A DNA stretch of 16,573 nucleotides from Deltaproteobacteria bacterium. Its GTDB lineage: Bacteria; Desulfobacterota; GWC2-55-46; UBA9637. Location of the stretch: positions 1 to 16,573 of the forward strand of contig JACRNK010000177.1 in assembly GCA_016234985.1 (NCBI GenBank). The letters run 5' to 3'. This document shows positions 4,883 through 12,617 of this stretch, one piece after another; position 1 is the first letter of the stretch, and every line of letters begins with the position of its first letter. Under the pieces are notes generated by a model. The model saw nothing but the letters and a program-made list of their open reading frames with translations, did not search any database and had not been told where the DNA came from. Both the position numbers and the translations under genes were made by a program.

Positions 4883-5978
4883 TTATTTTCCCCGCAGAAG
4901 AAACGCCTCAATAAACTCATCCAGCTTTCCGTCCAGCACTGCGTCCACATTCCCTGCTTCAAAGCCTGTCCTATGGTCTTTTATCAGGCGGTAGGGCTGC
5001 AAAACATAGGAGCGAATCTGGCTGCCCCATGTAATCTCCTTTTTATCCTTGTGAAACTCCTGCATCTTTTCTTCCTGCTCTTTGAGTTTCTGTTCATAGA
5101 GCCTTGACCTTAATATTTTCATGGCCAATGCCCTGTTTTTATGCTGGCTCCTTTCAGCCTGGCACGCAACGATGATGCCGCTCGGCACATGGGTTATCCG
5201 CACTGCGGTCTCCACCTTGTTTACATTCTGTCCGCCTGCGCCGCCTGAACGAAAGGTATCAACCTTTAAATCAGCATCTTTTACATCCACTTCAATATCG
5301 TCTTCAATCTCAGGATAGACAAATACTGATGCAAAGGATGTATGCCTCCTCTGATTTGCGTCAAATGGCGAAATCCTCACAAGCCGATGCACGCCCATCT
5401 CTGCCTTGAGATAGCCATAGGCATATTCACCCTCTACGGTCAAGGTAACACTCTTTACGCCCGCTTCCTCGCCCGGCTGATAGTCAACTACATTGATAGC
5501 GTAGCCCTTTTTTTCCGCCCATCTGGTATACATGCGCAGGAGTATATCCGCCCAGTCCTGCGCCTCTGTGCCGCCTGCGCCAGGATGAATGGAGAGGATG
5601 GCGCTCAGCCTGTCATGCTCGCCGCCGAGCATTCGCCGGATATTCAATTGATGAATGCCGTTTTCCGTATCCGCAAGTTTTTCTTCCGCCTCTTTTGCGG
5701 TTTCAGGGCTATTTTCCGAAGCGGCAAGCTCCAGAAGGATAGACGCTTCTTCCATGTTTTTTTCTATGCTCGTAACCGAGGCAATCTCGGACTTCAAAGC
5801 TGCCTGCGCTTTAAGCAGGTTTTGCGCCTCATCGGCCTTTTCCCACAGCGCAGGATTTGAAACCGCCTTTTCAATATCTGTCAGTTTTTTGACCTTTGAA
5901 TCCAGGTCAAAGATAACCTCGTATTTCAATGAGTTTGTTTTGCAGCCCTTTCAGTCTTTCCTGAATTTCGTCGAACAT
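4883..5978 (-). CDS. prfB: Peptide chain release factor 2 (programmed +1 frameshift)
   Basis: Recognises UAA and UGA stop codons and triggers peptide release. Translation starts at the ATG 5978-5976 (AAGGA upstream; a TATAAT at 6002-5997 may be its -10). It reads 23 codons ([16 protein letters not shown]...GYL), meets an in-frame TGA at 5909-5907, and shifts +1 to continue DLDSKVKK.... The full product is 364 residues, against 365 in E. coli. After joining, the stop-reading motif SPF falls at 203-205 and the catalytic GGQ at 248-250, within two residues of the E. coli positions. An open frame from an ATG at 5929 exists but would lack the N-terminal helix. The gene lies downstream of lnt on the same strand, 104 bases apart. 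Confidence 0.95.
5907..5919 (-). promoter_or_regulatory. prfB programmed +1 frameshift site
   Basis: On the minus strand the sequence is GAGGT TAT CTT TGA C. It has the conserved slippery CTT followed by the poor-context UGA-C. A Shine-Dalgarno-like GAGGT stands three bases upstream of CTT, the same geometry as the classic AGGGGG TAT CTT TGA C. Low RF2 levels favour the shift, giving autoregulation. Confidence 0.93.
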
Positions 5979-6043
5979 GATTTATTCCTTTCTTTAATTA
6001 TACATATTTTGTAGTTTGCTGATTTATCATCGTTTTTAAAGGC

Positions 6044-6080
6044 GCCCGACCCAACCTTCGGTTGGGTGCCCCGATTGGGC
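6044..6080. terminator. Strong hairpin between lnt and prfB
   Basis: ACCCAACC (6049-6056) and GGTTGGGT (6060-6067) pair perfectly around TTC. An outer GCCC/GGGC pair (6044-6047, 6077-6080) can stack around them. It starts three bases after the lnt stop. No long T run directly follows, so it may be a weak terminator, an mRNA end-stabiliser, or a copy of a dispersed palindromic repeat. Confidence 0.45.
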
Positions 6081-6082
6081 AG

Positions 6083-7612
6083 CTACAATTTTTTTCTTCT
6101 CATAACTAACAACCAACAACCAACAGACAAAAGCATGCACCCAATCGCAAACACATCTCCATATCGCGCATAGAATGTAATTGCTCTATCTTTTTTAACC
6201 TTTATATCTTCTACCATACTTTCCGTTGTAAAAATACCGCCTTTTGCCTGAACCCTTCCCACCGGGTCTATCACGCCGCTTATGCCCGTATTGGCAGCCC
6301 TTACTAAAAACACCTTGTTCTCAACCGCGCGAAAGGCAGCCTGCGAAAAGTGCTGATACGGCGCAGATGTTTTTCCGAACCAGGCGTCATTTGTTATGTT
6401 TATCAAAAAGCCTGCGCCTTCTTGTATAAAACCCCTGGCAAGCTCAGGAAATATGGATTCGAAACATATCAACACGCCGAAACTATTGCCGTCAAATTCA
6501 AGAGGCAGATACTTTTTTAACGGCACATATTCGCCAAACGGGACAAGATGGATTTTATCATACTTTTCAATGATTTCACCTTTTGGAGATATGAGAATGG
6601 CGCTGTTATAATATGCTGCCTCCCCGCCTGAACCAAGCCCGTAAGCAGGGCTGCCTGTAAATAAATATGCATTGGCCTCCTTTGGCACATTAAATATTTC
6701 CGGGCCTAAATTTTTATCAGATTGAAGATAGAATGGCGCTGCTGTTTCAGGCCAGACGATTAAATCTGCCTTGTTCTTCGCAGCAGCAAGGCTTAGGTTT
6801 TTATAAATATCCACTGTTTCTCTTTGAAAGGCTGCGTCCCATTTTTTCCCCTGGTCAATGTTGCCTTGCGCGATGACAATCTTTAAGGGCTTCCAGTTTT
6901 TAGAGGCATTATCTGTCTGATAAATTCTAAAAAACCCATAAAGTAAAACCACTATGAGAACAGTAAAAATAAAAAGCCCTTCTTTAATGGGCAGGCTTCC
7001 GGCGCGCCATTTCCAGCGGCTGGACATCTCTAAAGCCTTATTTTTTCTAAACCAATGCGACAGCGCAGAAAACACAAACATATTCACCATGACTATCAAA
7101 AAAGAAACGCCGTATACGCCTGTAATATCCGATATCTGAATCAACGGAAGAAAAGGGGACTGCGAATAACCGAGAAGAACCCACGGAAACCCTACTGTAA
7201 TCATGTTAGTCCTGAGATACTCAAGGCTCACCCAGAAGGATGAAACAAAAAAAATCTTTAGAAATAAACCGGTTTTACCGGACGATATTTTCGAGGCGAA
7301 AAATCCGAATATGGCAGGGAAAAGGCTTAAATAAGACACAAGCAACAGAAGAATCAGGATGCTCGTAAATATCGGAATCCCGCCGTAGTTAGCCATTGAG
7401 TTTACCACCCAATAGACCGTGCCGAGAAAAAAGACAAATCCCCATAAAAGGCCGAGGAGAAAGCCGCTTTTTCTGCCCTTGCCGTCCAATGCAAAAAAGA
7501 ACGGCGCCATGCCGACCCATGCAAGAAAATCGATGCCGATAGGCGGAAATGCGGCAATAAGCATTATTGCGGAAAATATGGTTAATAAAATATCTGCGCT
7601 CATTTTAGTCAA
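6083..7612 (-). CDS. lnt: Apolipoprotein N-acyltransferase
   Basis: Adds the third acyl chain to the N-terminal cysteine of lipoproteins at the periplasmic face of the inner membrane. About seven hydrophobic helices occupy residues 5-230, followed by a nitrilase-fold domain. The catalytic triad is visible: Glu289 in IVWPET, Lys353 in YDKIHLVPFGEYVP, and Cys383 in GVLICFESIFPE. NDAWFG and RAVENKVFLVRAANTGISG also fit. Lys-to-Cys spacing is 30 residues, against 52 in E. coli, so a loop of about 22 residues is missing. I choose the TTG at 7612 because AAGGGG sits six bases upstream (509 residues). The ATG at 7603 is the alternative. The open frame further upstream runs through tRNA-Cys and is not coding. 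Confidence 0.9.
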   Translation of the reverse strand: MTKMSADILLTIFSAIMLIAAFPPIGIDFLAWVGMAPFFFALDGKGRKSGFLLGLLWGFVFFLGTVYWVVNSMANYGGIPIFTSILILLLLVSYLSLFPAIFGFFASKISSGKTGLFLKIFFVSSFWVSLEYLRTNMITVGFPWVLLGYSQSPFLPLIQISDITGVYGVSFLIVMVNMFVFSALSHWFRKNKALEMSSRWKWRAGSLPIKEGLFIFTVLIVVLLYGFFRIYQTDNASKNWKPLKIVIAQGNIDQGKKWDAAFQRETVDIYKNLSLAAAKNKADLIVWPETAAPFYLQSDKNLGPEIFNVPKEANAYLFTGSPAYGLGSGGEAAYYNSAILISPKGEIIEKYDKIHLVPFGEYVPLKKYLPLEFDGNSFGVLICFESIFPELARGFIQEGAGFLINITNDAWFGKTSAPYQHFSQAAFRAVENKVFLVRAANTGISGVIDPVGRVQAKGGIFTTESMVEDIKVKKDRAITFYARYGDVFAIGCMLLSVGCWLLVMRRKKL

Positions 7613-7630
7613 GAATATCCCCTTTTTACC

Positions 7631-7660
7631 TTGACAAATAATAGACGGCGTATTTATACT
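7631..7660 (+). promoter_or_regulatory. tRNA-Cys promoter
   Basis: TTGACA (7631-7636), an 18-base spacer and TATACT (7655-7660) lie ten bases upstream of the tRNA 5' end. This gives almost no leader. It is on the opposite strand to lnt, whose start is at 7612. Confidence 0.75.
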
Positions 7661-7670
7661 ATACATCCAA

Positions 7671-7746
7671 GGCGGCGTACCCAAGTGGCTAAGGGAGCAG
7701 TCTGCAAAACTGCGATGCAGCGGTTCAAATCCGCTCGCCGCCTCCA
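7671..7746 (+). tRNA. tRNA-Cys (GCA)
   Basis: The 76-base cloverleaf has acceptor arms GGCGGCG and CGCCGCC and an anticodon stem GCAGT/ACTGC around CTGCAAA, giving anticodon GCA. The T arm is AGCGG-TTCAAAT-CCGCT. The discriminator base U73 is the identity base for cysteine. The CCA end is encoded (7744-7746). Confidence 0.95.
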
Positions 7747-7756
7747 TATAATAAAT

Positions 7757-7795
7757 AAAAGCCCGTTAGAACTTCAAGTTCTTGCGGGCTTTTTG
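7757..7795 (+). terminator. Rho-independent terminator after tRNA-Cys
   Basis: AAAAGCCCG and CGGGCTTTTT form the base of a hairpin whose upper part is AGAACTT/AAGTTCT. A T run follows. The A run on the other side makes it potentially bidirectional, serving the convergent gene ending at 7842. Confidence 0.88.
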
Positions 7796-7841
7796 TTTTC
7801 AGAATCATTTTAATGTTGTTGATGTATTCTATGACAAGCCA

Positions 7842-8165
7842 TTATCTTGAAACATTGATTTTGCCTAAACGGAAGACAATGTCTTCCACGGCCTCCTGTT
7901 TAAGATCGTTATTTATCTTTTTTATAATATCCTGTTTCAGATATTTCAGTTCTTCCATCCATGAAGATGTTTCTACTTTCAAATAGAGCGTTTTCCCTAT
8001 AATCTTTAGCGGCATGGTTTTTTTGGCCATGTTTGCCCCGGCTATTTTTGGCCATATGCTGTGAATTGCAAGTCCGTTTGCCACTGCCTTAGGGGCATGG
8101 TTGTCCAAAAAAGCGGACAGGATGTTTCCTATTCTGGCAGGTTCTTTTCTGTTTGCAGGCGCCAT
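7842..8165 (-). CDS. DUF721/DciA-like protein
   Basis: A 107-residue protein with the DUF721 pattern. It has an N-terminal basic helix with IGNILSAFLDN, then a central W-x-KIAGANMAKKTMPLKI segment. This is followed by GKTLYLKVETSSWMEELKYLKQDIIKKIN, corresponding to the family's L-x-V-x-S-x-x-W-x-x-x-L core. DciA members of this family interact with the replicative helicase DnaB and support initiation, and many DUF721 proteins are otherwise uncharacterised, so the function here is inferred. The start ATG lies two bases after the stop of the small membrane protein gene, which indicates one transcript. No strong ribosome binding site is seen. Confidence 0.8.
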   Translation of the reverse strand: MAPANRKEPARIGNILSAFLDNHAPKAVANGLAIHSIWPKIAGANMAKKTMPLKIIGKTLYLKVETSSWMEELKYLKQDIIKKINNDLKQEAVEDIVFRLGKINVSR

Positions 8166-8167
8166 AA

Positions 8168-8422
8168 CTATTTTGCTTTATTAAAATTAAGGTATCCGCC
8201 CAAAAGCTGCCCGGCCATTGCCCCTGCAAGCAATACAGGGATTGCCGTATAGCCGAACCCCAGCCACATCCTCATTAAAATCACAAATGGTATGGGTATG
8301 TGTATATAAAGAAACCATTTGACGGAGAATTTCTTTGCCGTTGACCTCAAATAGCCGAACGGCAGATTAAGGGTTAGTGTAATCAGTGTAAGAATTAAAA
8401 GAGTAAGCAAGATTTTTCCCAC
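8168..8422 (-). CDS. Small three-helix membrane protein of unknown function
   Basis: An 84-residue protein with hydrophobic segments at about 3-22, 37-55 and 57-78. They are separated by a basic loop (LRSTAKKFSVK), expected on the cytoplasmic side. A phrase such as WFLYIHIPIPFVILMR and a Gly-rich end (GAMAGQLLGGYLNF) look conserved, but I cannot name a family. The start is a GTG (8422-8420) with no obvious ribosome binding site. The gene sits between ispG and the DUF721 gene on the same strand, 51 bases and 2 bases away. Codon use looks ordinary and the product ends in NKAK. Confidence 0.6.
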   Translation of the reverse strand: MGKILLTLLILTLITLTLNLPFGYLRSTAKKFSVKWFLYIHIPIPFVILMRMWLGFGYTAIPVLLAGAMAGQLLGGYLNFNKAK

Positions 8423-8451
8423 GTTGGCTCAAATGATAGCAAATTTAATCA

Positions 8452-8466
8452 CAGACTACAAGTCTG
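8452..8466. repeat. Small perfect hairpin after ispG
   Basis: CAGACT (8452-8457) and AGTCTG (8461-8466) pair around ACA, in the gap between ispG and the next gene of the same strand. There is no T run, so it is unlikely to terminate transcription. It resembles the short palindromes that occur dispersed in environmental genomes. Confidence 0.4.
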
Positions 8467-8473
8467 CAACGGT

Positions 8474-9526
8474 CTATATTCTTTTCTCCACCTCTCTTAC
8501 TATCTCTTCCACAATATCCTCTTCCTTAACCTTTTTAACAACAGCGCCTTTGATATACAAAAGCCCTACTCCATCGCCTCCCGCTATGCCTATATCCGAT
8601 TCTATTGCCTCTCCTGGGCCGTTTACCACGCATCCCATAACAGCTATGTTGATGGGTTTTGTAATATGCGATAACCTTTTCTCTATCTCGTTGGCAAGTG
8701 TTATTATGTCCAGCTTAATTCTGCCGCAGGTTGGACAGGATATGATATTTACTCCTCTTTCCCTTAATTTCATGGCCTTTAAAATTTCCCAGCCCACCCT
8801 GACCTCTTCCACAGGGTCGCCTGTAAGGGAAACTCTCAGGGTGTCGCCGATGCCCTCTGCCAATAAAATACCGAGACCGATTGCCGATTTTACCGTGCCG
8901 GAAAAAATTGTGCCGGCCTCTGTTATGCCGATGTGAAACGGATAATCTGCTTTTTTAGCCAAAAGTCTGTATGCTTCAATGGTCTTCCATACATCCGATG
9001 CCTTTAAAGATATTTTTATCTCATAAAAATCCAAATCTTCCAGTATCTTGATGTGTCTCAAGGCGCTTTCTACCATTGCCTCTGCTGTAGGATGGCCGTA
9101 TTTTTCCAGTATATCCTTTTCCAGAGAGCCTGCATTCACGCCTATTCTGATAGGTATCTTCTTTTTCTTTGCAGCCTTTACTACGGCCTTAATCCTTTCC
9201 TTATCTCCTATGTTGCCGGGATTCAGCCTTAATCCGTCAACACCGTTATCTATGGCCTTGAGAGCCAAGCGGTAATCAAAATGAATGTCCGCAATGAGCG
9301 GGATAGTTGTTGATTTCTTTATTTTTGCAACAGCATCTGCCGCCTCCATATTTGGGACAGCAATGCGCGCAATCTCGCATCCTGCCTTTTCCAGAGCCTT
9401 TATCTGATTGATGGTTGCCTTTGCATCGGCCGTATCGGTATTTGTCATTGACTGGACAGAAATTGGGAAATCGCTCCCAATCTTTGCGCTGCCTACGGCA
9501 ATCTGTTTCGTATTTCTGCGGGTCAT
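8474..9526 (-). CDS. ispG: 4-hydroxy-3-methylbut-2-enyl diphosphate synthase
   Basis: IspG/GcpE catalyses the penultimate step of the MEP isoprenoid pathway, converting MEcPP to HMBPP with a [4Fe-4S] cluster. The 350-residue product has the TIM-barrel part with [28 protein letters not shown] and [10 protein letters not shown]. The reductive part has SCPTCGR and [11 protein letters not shown], whose three cysteines bind the cluster and whose Glu in GPGE is the fourth ligand. [15 protein letters not shown] is also diagnostic. Length is the usual bacterial short form. The ATG at 9526 fits the family N terminus but has no clear ribosome binding site. The gene starts only 28 bases after the 3' end of tRNA-Leu on the same strand with no terminator between, so the two are probably cotranscribed. 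Confidence 0.96.
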   Translation of the reverse strand: MTRRNTKQIAVGSAKIGSDFPISVQSMTNTDTADAKATINQIKALEKAGCEIARIAVPNMEAADAVAKIKKSTTIPLIADIHFDYRLALKAIDNGVDGLRLNPGNIGDKERIKAVVKAAKKKKIPIRIGVNAGSLEKDILEKYGHPTAEAMVESALRHIKILEDLDFYEIKISLKASDVWKTIEAYRLLAKKADYPFHIGITEAGTIFSGTVKSAIGLGILLAEGIGDTLRVSLTGDPVEEVRVGWEILKAMKLRERGVNIISCPTCGRIKLDIITLANEIEKRLSHITKPINIAVMGCVVNGPGEAIESDIGIAGGDGVGLLYIKGAVVKKVKEEDIVEEIVREVEKRI

Positions 9527-9554
9527 AATTTATTTAAGGAAGGATAACCTTTGT

Positions 9555-9640
9555 TGGTGCCCGAGGCCGGACTCGAACCGGCACGGCCTTGCGACCTCAG
9601 GATTTTAAGTCCTGTGCGTCTGCCATTCCGCCACTCGGGC
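9555..9640 (-). tRNA. tRNA-Leu (UAA)
   Basis: The 86-base class II cloverleaf has acceptor arms GCCCGAG and CTCGGGC and an anticodon stem CAGGA/TCCTG around CTTAAAA, giving anticodon UAA. It has a long variable arm, a T arm with GGTTCGAGTCC, discriminator A and an encoded CCA (9557-9555). Confidence 0.95.
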
Positions 9641-9679
9641 AATGCAGTCATGAGTTTGGAGCAATCCGCTTTTGCTGCT

Positions 9680-9707
9680 ATGATACTAAAAAATATATAA
9701 TTGTAAA
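9680..9707 (-). promoter_or_regulatory. Promoter for tRNA-Leu and probably ispG
   Basis: On the minus strand TTTACA (9707-9702), a 16-base spacer and TATCAT (9685-9680) match the sigma-70 consensus at five of six positions each. The -10 ends about 40 bases before the tRNA 5' end. Confidence 0.6.
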
Positions 9708-9741
9708 GAAAAAACTGGATGACTGATTTCAAAACCGAGGG

Positions 9742-11127
9742 TTACAGTCTGTTCAATCCGTTCAGCGCCGCAACCTTATATGCGTCTGATAATGTCGGAT
9801 AGTTAAACACGATATCCTTGAAATAATCTATGGTTCCTCCAAACCCCATAACTGCCTGGCCTATATGGATTAACTCCGTTGCCCTTTCTCCGATGATATG
9901 AACGCCAAGCAGCCTTCTGTCTTCCCTGTGGAAAAGGAGCTTAAGCATTCCGTGCGTATCTCCGATTATCTGGCCTTTTGCAACCTCTTGGAAAAGGGCG
10001 CACCCGACTTCATACAATATGCCTTTTTTGGTCAACTCTTCTTCTGTCTCGCCAACCATGGATATCTCCGGTATGGTGTATATGCCGAATGGAAGGTGGG
10101 AAACTATCTCACAGGTAATCTGCTCTCTGTGAAATGCGTTGCAAACCGCCCTTCTCCCTTGCTCCATTGATGTGGAGGCCAGGGCAGGGAATCCTATAAC
10201 ATCTCCAATTGCATATATGTGGGGGATAGCGGTTTGATAGTTTTCATTTACCTTGAGGCTGCCGCGGTTGTCAGGGTTTAAGCCTATTGTCGCAAGGTTT
10301 AACATATCAGTATTTCCAATCCGCCCCATCGTGTATAATAATTTTTCTGAGGCAATCTGCTTGCCGCTTTTTAAAGTAGTAATAACCCTGCCTTGTCCTT
10401 CCACGGTTATCTTTACCACCTCTTCATTTAATCTTAATGTGATGCCGCTGTGTCTCATCCAGTAGCAGAGATTATTTACAATCTCTTCATCTGCAAACGG
10501 CAGGAGCCTTGATTTCTTCTCTACAAGGGTTACTCTTACGCCAAGCGAAGCGAATATGCAGGCGTATTCGCAGCCTATAACTCCGCCGCCGATTATAGCA
10601 AGGGTTACAGGAATGTTGTCTATCTTTAAGATAGTGTCTGTATCGTAGATATGATTTTCGTCAAACGGAACCTCTTTGGGCCGAAACGGCCTTGTGCCGG
10701 TCGCTACGATGATTATATCCCCGTAAAGTTCTTCTGAACCGGTTGCTCCTTTTACAGCCAGCCTGTGCTCATCTGTAAACGAGGCCTCTCCATAGATTAT
10801 CTCTATGCTGTTTCTGTTAAACTGGTCTATGATGACCTCCATCTGCTTTTTTATTACATCCATCTTTCTATGCATCAGTTCCTGAAGGGTTACCTCTCTT
10901 CCAATTGCAAGCTGAAAACCAAAGATTGCCCTCTGTTTGAAACCTGCAAGAAAGAGGGCTGCCTCCCGCAAGGTTTTACTGGGCAATGTTCCTGTGTGAA
11001 GCCCTGCGCCGCCGATATACGGCTGTTTCTCTATTACCGCAACCCGTTTTTTAAGTTTGGCTGCCTGAAATGCGGCGCTCTGGCCGCCCGGCCCGGAGCC
11101 TATTATCACGACATCGAATTTTTTCAT
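9742..11127 (-). CDS. sthA: Soluble pyridine nucleotide transhydrogenase (SthA type)
   Basis: A 461-residue FAD flavoprotein that exchanges reducing equivalents between NADPH and NAD+. It has the FAD-binding VVIIGSGPGGQSAAFQAA at the N terminus, a second dinucleotide fold, LAIIGGGVIGCEYACIFASLG, and IYAIGDVIGFPALAS. The C-terminal interface domain ends FNYPTLSDAYKVAALNGLNRL. Motifs such as GTLPSKTLREAA, GIYTIPEISMVG and IGERATELIHIGQA fit SthA rather than lipoamide dehydrogenase. The redox-active Cys pair of that superfamily is absent: GGAGLHTGTLPSK replaces the GGxCxxxGCxPSK-type segment, and even the single Cys kept in E. coli SthA is gone. The start ATG has GGAGGT six bases upstream. It is divergent from the ROK kinase gene and has 150 bases of shared upstream DNA. 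Confidence 0.9.
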   Translation of the reverse strand: MKKFDVVIIGSGPGGQSAAFQAAKLKKRVAVIEKQPYIGGAGLHTGTLPSKTLREAALFLAGFKQRAIFGFQLAIGREVTLQELMHRKMDVIKKQMEVIIDQFNRNSIEIIYGEASFTDEHRLAVKGATGSEELYGDIIIVATGTRPFRPKEVPFDENHIYDTDTILKIDNIPVTLAIIGGGVIGCEYACIFASLGVRVTLVEKKSRLLPFADEEIVNNLCYWMRHSGITLRLNEEVVKITVEGQGRVITTLKSGKQIASEKLLYTMGRIGNTDMLNLATIGLNPDNRGSLKVNENYQTAIPHIYAIGDVIGFPALASTSMEQGRRAVCNAFHREQITCEIVSHLPFGIYTIPEISMVGETEEELTKKGILYEVGCALFQEVAKGQIIGDTHGMLKLLFHREDRRLLGVHIIGERATELIHIGQAVMGFGGTIDYFKDIVFNYPTLSDAYKVAALNGLNRL

Positions 11128-11204
11128 AAATCAACCTCCGCTAATCCAAGGATATATCAAGATTGCTGAAAAGACAAGCCTCTCCACCTGTTTTATACAA
11201 GCAA

Positions 11205-11233
11205 TTGCATATTTCATTAAGACAAGGTATTAT
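11205..11233 (+). promoter_or_regulatory. Promoter of the ROK-family kinase gene
   Basis: TTGCAT (11205-11210), a 17-base spacer and TATTAT (11228-11233) read toward the kinase gene, giving a leader of about 37 bases. No comparably clear promoter for the divergent sthA was found in the same region. Confidence 0.55.
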
Positions 11234-11277
11234 TAGCGCACAGACAGCATCTATCCTTGCAAGCGAGAGTGGTAAGA

Positions 11278-12270
11278 ATGAAGAAGAAAAAAAAACCCAT
11301 AACCATTGGCGTGGATTTGGGCGGCACCAAAGTAAAATTGGCCATAATAGATAAGGATGGCGCTATTCTTTTCTCACGCCGTTATGCCACCAATCCGCAG
11401 CAAGGCCATGAAGGAGTTATAGCTGACATTGCAGGCCATGTGAAAGATTGTCTTAGGCATTCAACCTTAACGAGGGGGTTTCGTCCTTCAGCCATCGGCG
11501 TAGGTGTGGCAGGACAGGTTGATTCTACGACAGGCATTGTTCAATTTGCCCCCAATCTTGTTGAATGGGAAAATGTTCCGCTCAAGAAAAAATTGGAAAA
11601 GAGGATTGGTCTCCCTGTCCTTGTTACAAACGATGTCCGCGCTGCCACTTATGGAGAATGGTTTTATGGGGCAGGGGAGGGGGTTAGTGATTTGGTCGGC
11701 ATCTTTGTCGGCACAGGCATAGGCGGCGGCATTGTGAGCGGAGGCCGCATGCTTGAAGGATTCAGCAATACAGCCGGAGAGCTTGGGCATATAACAATTG
11801 TGACCGGAGGCAGACGCTGTCATTGTTCAAATCTTGGATGTCTTGAGGCATACGCGGGCGGATGGGCTATTACAGAGCGGGCAAAAGAGGCTGTCCAAGA
11901 TGATATTATGGCAGGCCGTAAAATAATAAAGCTTGCAGGCGGAATTGAGAATATTACTGCCGCCTCTGTCGGCAGGGCATACAAGGATAAAGACCCGCTT
12001 GCTGCTCAATTGATTGAGCAAACCGGCAAATATTTGTCTGCAGGCATGGTAAGCATCGTAAACGCCCTGAACCCGCGCCTTATCATTCTCGGCGGCGGGG
12101 TAATTGAAAATCTGCCTGCGCTTATTCCTATGGTAAAACAAGGCGTGAAAAAACACAGCCTTCAGGCCGCGGCAAGACCGCTCAAGATTGTCAAGGCAAA
12201 GCTCGGCGACAATGCGGCGGCAGTGGGAGCAGCGGCATGGGCAAGGGAAGCGATTGCGCATGAGGTTTAA
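11278..12270 (+). CDS. ROK-family sugar kinase (glucokinase-like)
   Basis: A 330-residue sugar kinase or related regulator of the ROK family, which typically phosphorylates glucose or N-acetylated hexosamines with ATP. The phosphate-binding motif ITIGVDLGGTKVKLAIID is at 9-25. The catalytic Asp119 lies in TNDVRAATYGEW. FVGTGIGGGIVSGG follows, and then the ROK zinc motif: His171 in GELGHI, with Cys181, Cys183 and Cys188 in CHCSNLGCLEAYAGG. NALNPRLIILGGGV near the end is also typical. There is no N-terminal winged helix, so it is an enzyme rather than an NagC/XylR-type repressor. The ATG at 11278 is chosen; in-frame TTG (11257) and GTG (11269) codons upstream add no family sequence. The substrate cannot be deduced. 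Confidence 0.9.
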   Translation: MKKKKKPITIGVDLGGTKVKLAIIDKDGAILFSRRYATNPQQGHEGVIADIAGHVKDCLRHSTLTRGFRPSAIGVGVAGQVDSTTGIVQFAPNLVEWENVPLKKKLEKRIGLPVLVTNDVRAATYGEWFYGAGEGVSDLVGIFVGTGIGGGIVSGGRMLEGFSNTAGELGHITIVTGGRRCHCSNLGCLEAYAGGWAITERAKEAVQDDIMAGRKIIKLAGGIENITAASVGRAYKDKDPLAAQLIEQTGKYLSAGMVSIVNALNPRLIILGGGVIENLPALIPMVKQGVKKHSLQAAARPLKIVKAKLGDNAAAVGAAAWAREAIAHEV

Positions 12271-12521
12271 ATTGAGACTTTGATACTACGAGATGTTCCA
12301 TGTTTTGCCTCCTCTAATATTACGACTATGGTCATATTGCTTTGTCAATTTTTTTGTCCTCGGCGAGTTTTGCAGAGTTTTAAGGTTAAGGCTTTCCAGA
12401 TTTTTTGCGGCATGATGGACAGGGAGAAGAAAAACAGGAGAATTAAAGAAACGCGAATTCAATTACAGAGATATTAATCGTCTCATAATAGTATTTACAT
12501 AAAACAAAAATCTCCCCACGC

Positions 12522-12553
12522 TGTCATTCCCGCAGGTATTAAGCGGGAATCCA
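12522..12553. repeat. Short palindromic repeat (TGTCATTCCCGC type)
   Basis: ATTCCCGC (12526-12533) and GCGGGAAT (12543-12550) pair perfectly around nine bases. The flanks TGTCAT and CCA match a short palindrome that, from memory, is very common and dispersed in environmental bacterial genomes. A matching ATGACA lies at 12616-12621, after the long hairpin, so both units may belong to one composite repeat. Confidence 0.6.
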
Positions 12554-12568
12554 TTTTGAAGGCTCTGG

Positions 12569-12617
12569 ATGCCCCTCCCCCTCTCCCCCTCTGTGAGGGG
12601 GAGAGGGGGAGGGGCAT
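12569..12617. repeat. Perfect 23-bp polypurine/polypyrimidine hairpin
   Basis: The arm 12569-12591, rich in CCCCT blocks, is exactly complementary to 12595-12617, rich in AGGGG blocks, with a three-base loop (TGT). One arm is nearly pure pyrimidine and the other nearly pure purine, so it could extrude as a cruciform, form a triplex, or fold the G-blocks into a quadruplex. Between two convergent genes it could stall or terminate transcription both ways, although there is no T run. Confidence 0.85.

Noticed and set aside
5342..5860. Plus-strand 172-residue frame opposite prfB.
   Set aside because: It lies wholly within the conserved prfB coding region on the other strand and shows no recognisable family features.
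7613..7747. Upstream extension of lnt to an ATG at 7747.
   Set aside because: It would run antisense through tRNA-Cys and its promoter; Lnt family sequence begins at residue 1 from the TTG/ATG near 7612-7603.
9523..9732. Minus-strand 69-residue frame.
   Set aside because: It is the translation of tRNA-Leu and its flanks.
12280..12477. Plus-strand 65-residue frame downstream of the ROK kinase.
   Set aside because: There is no ribosome binding site, no recognisable domain and atypical composition; it ends at the edge of the MITE-like element.
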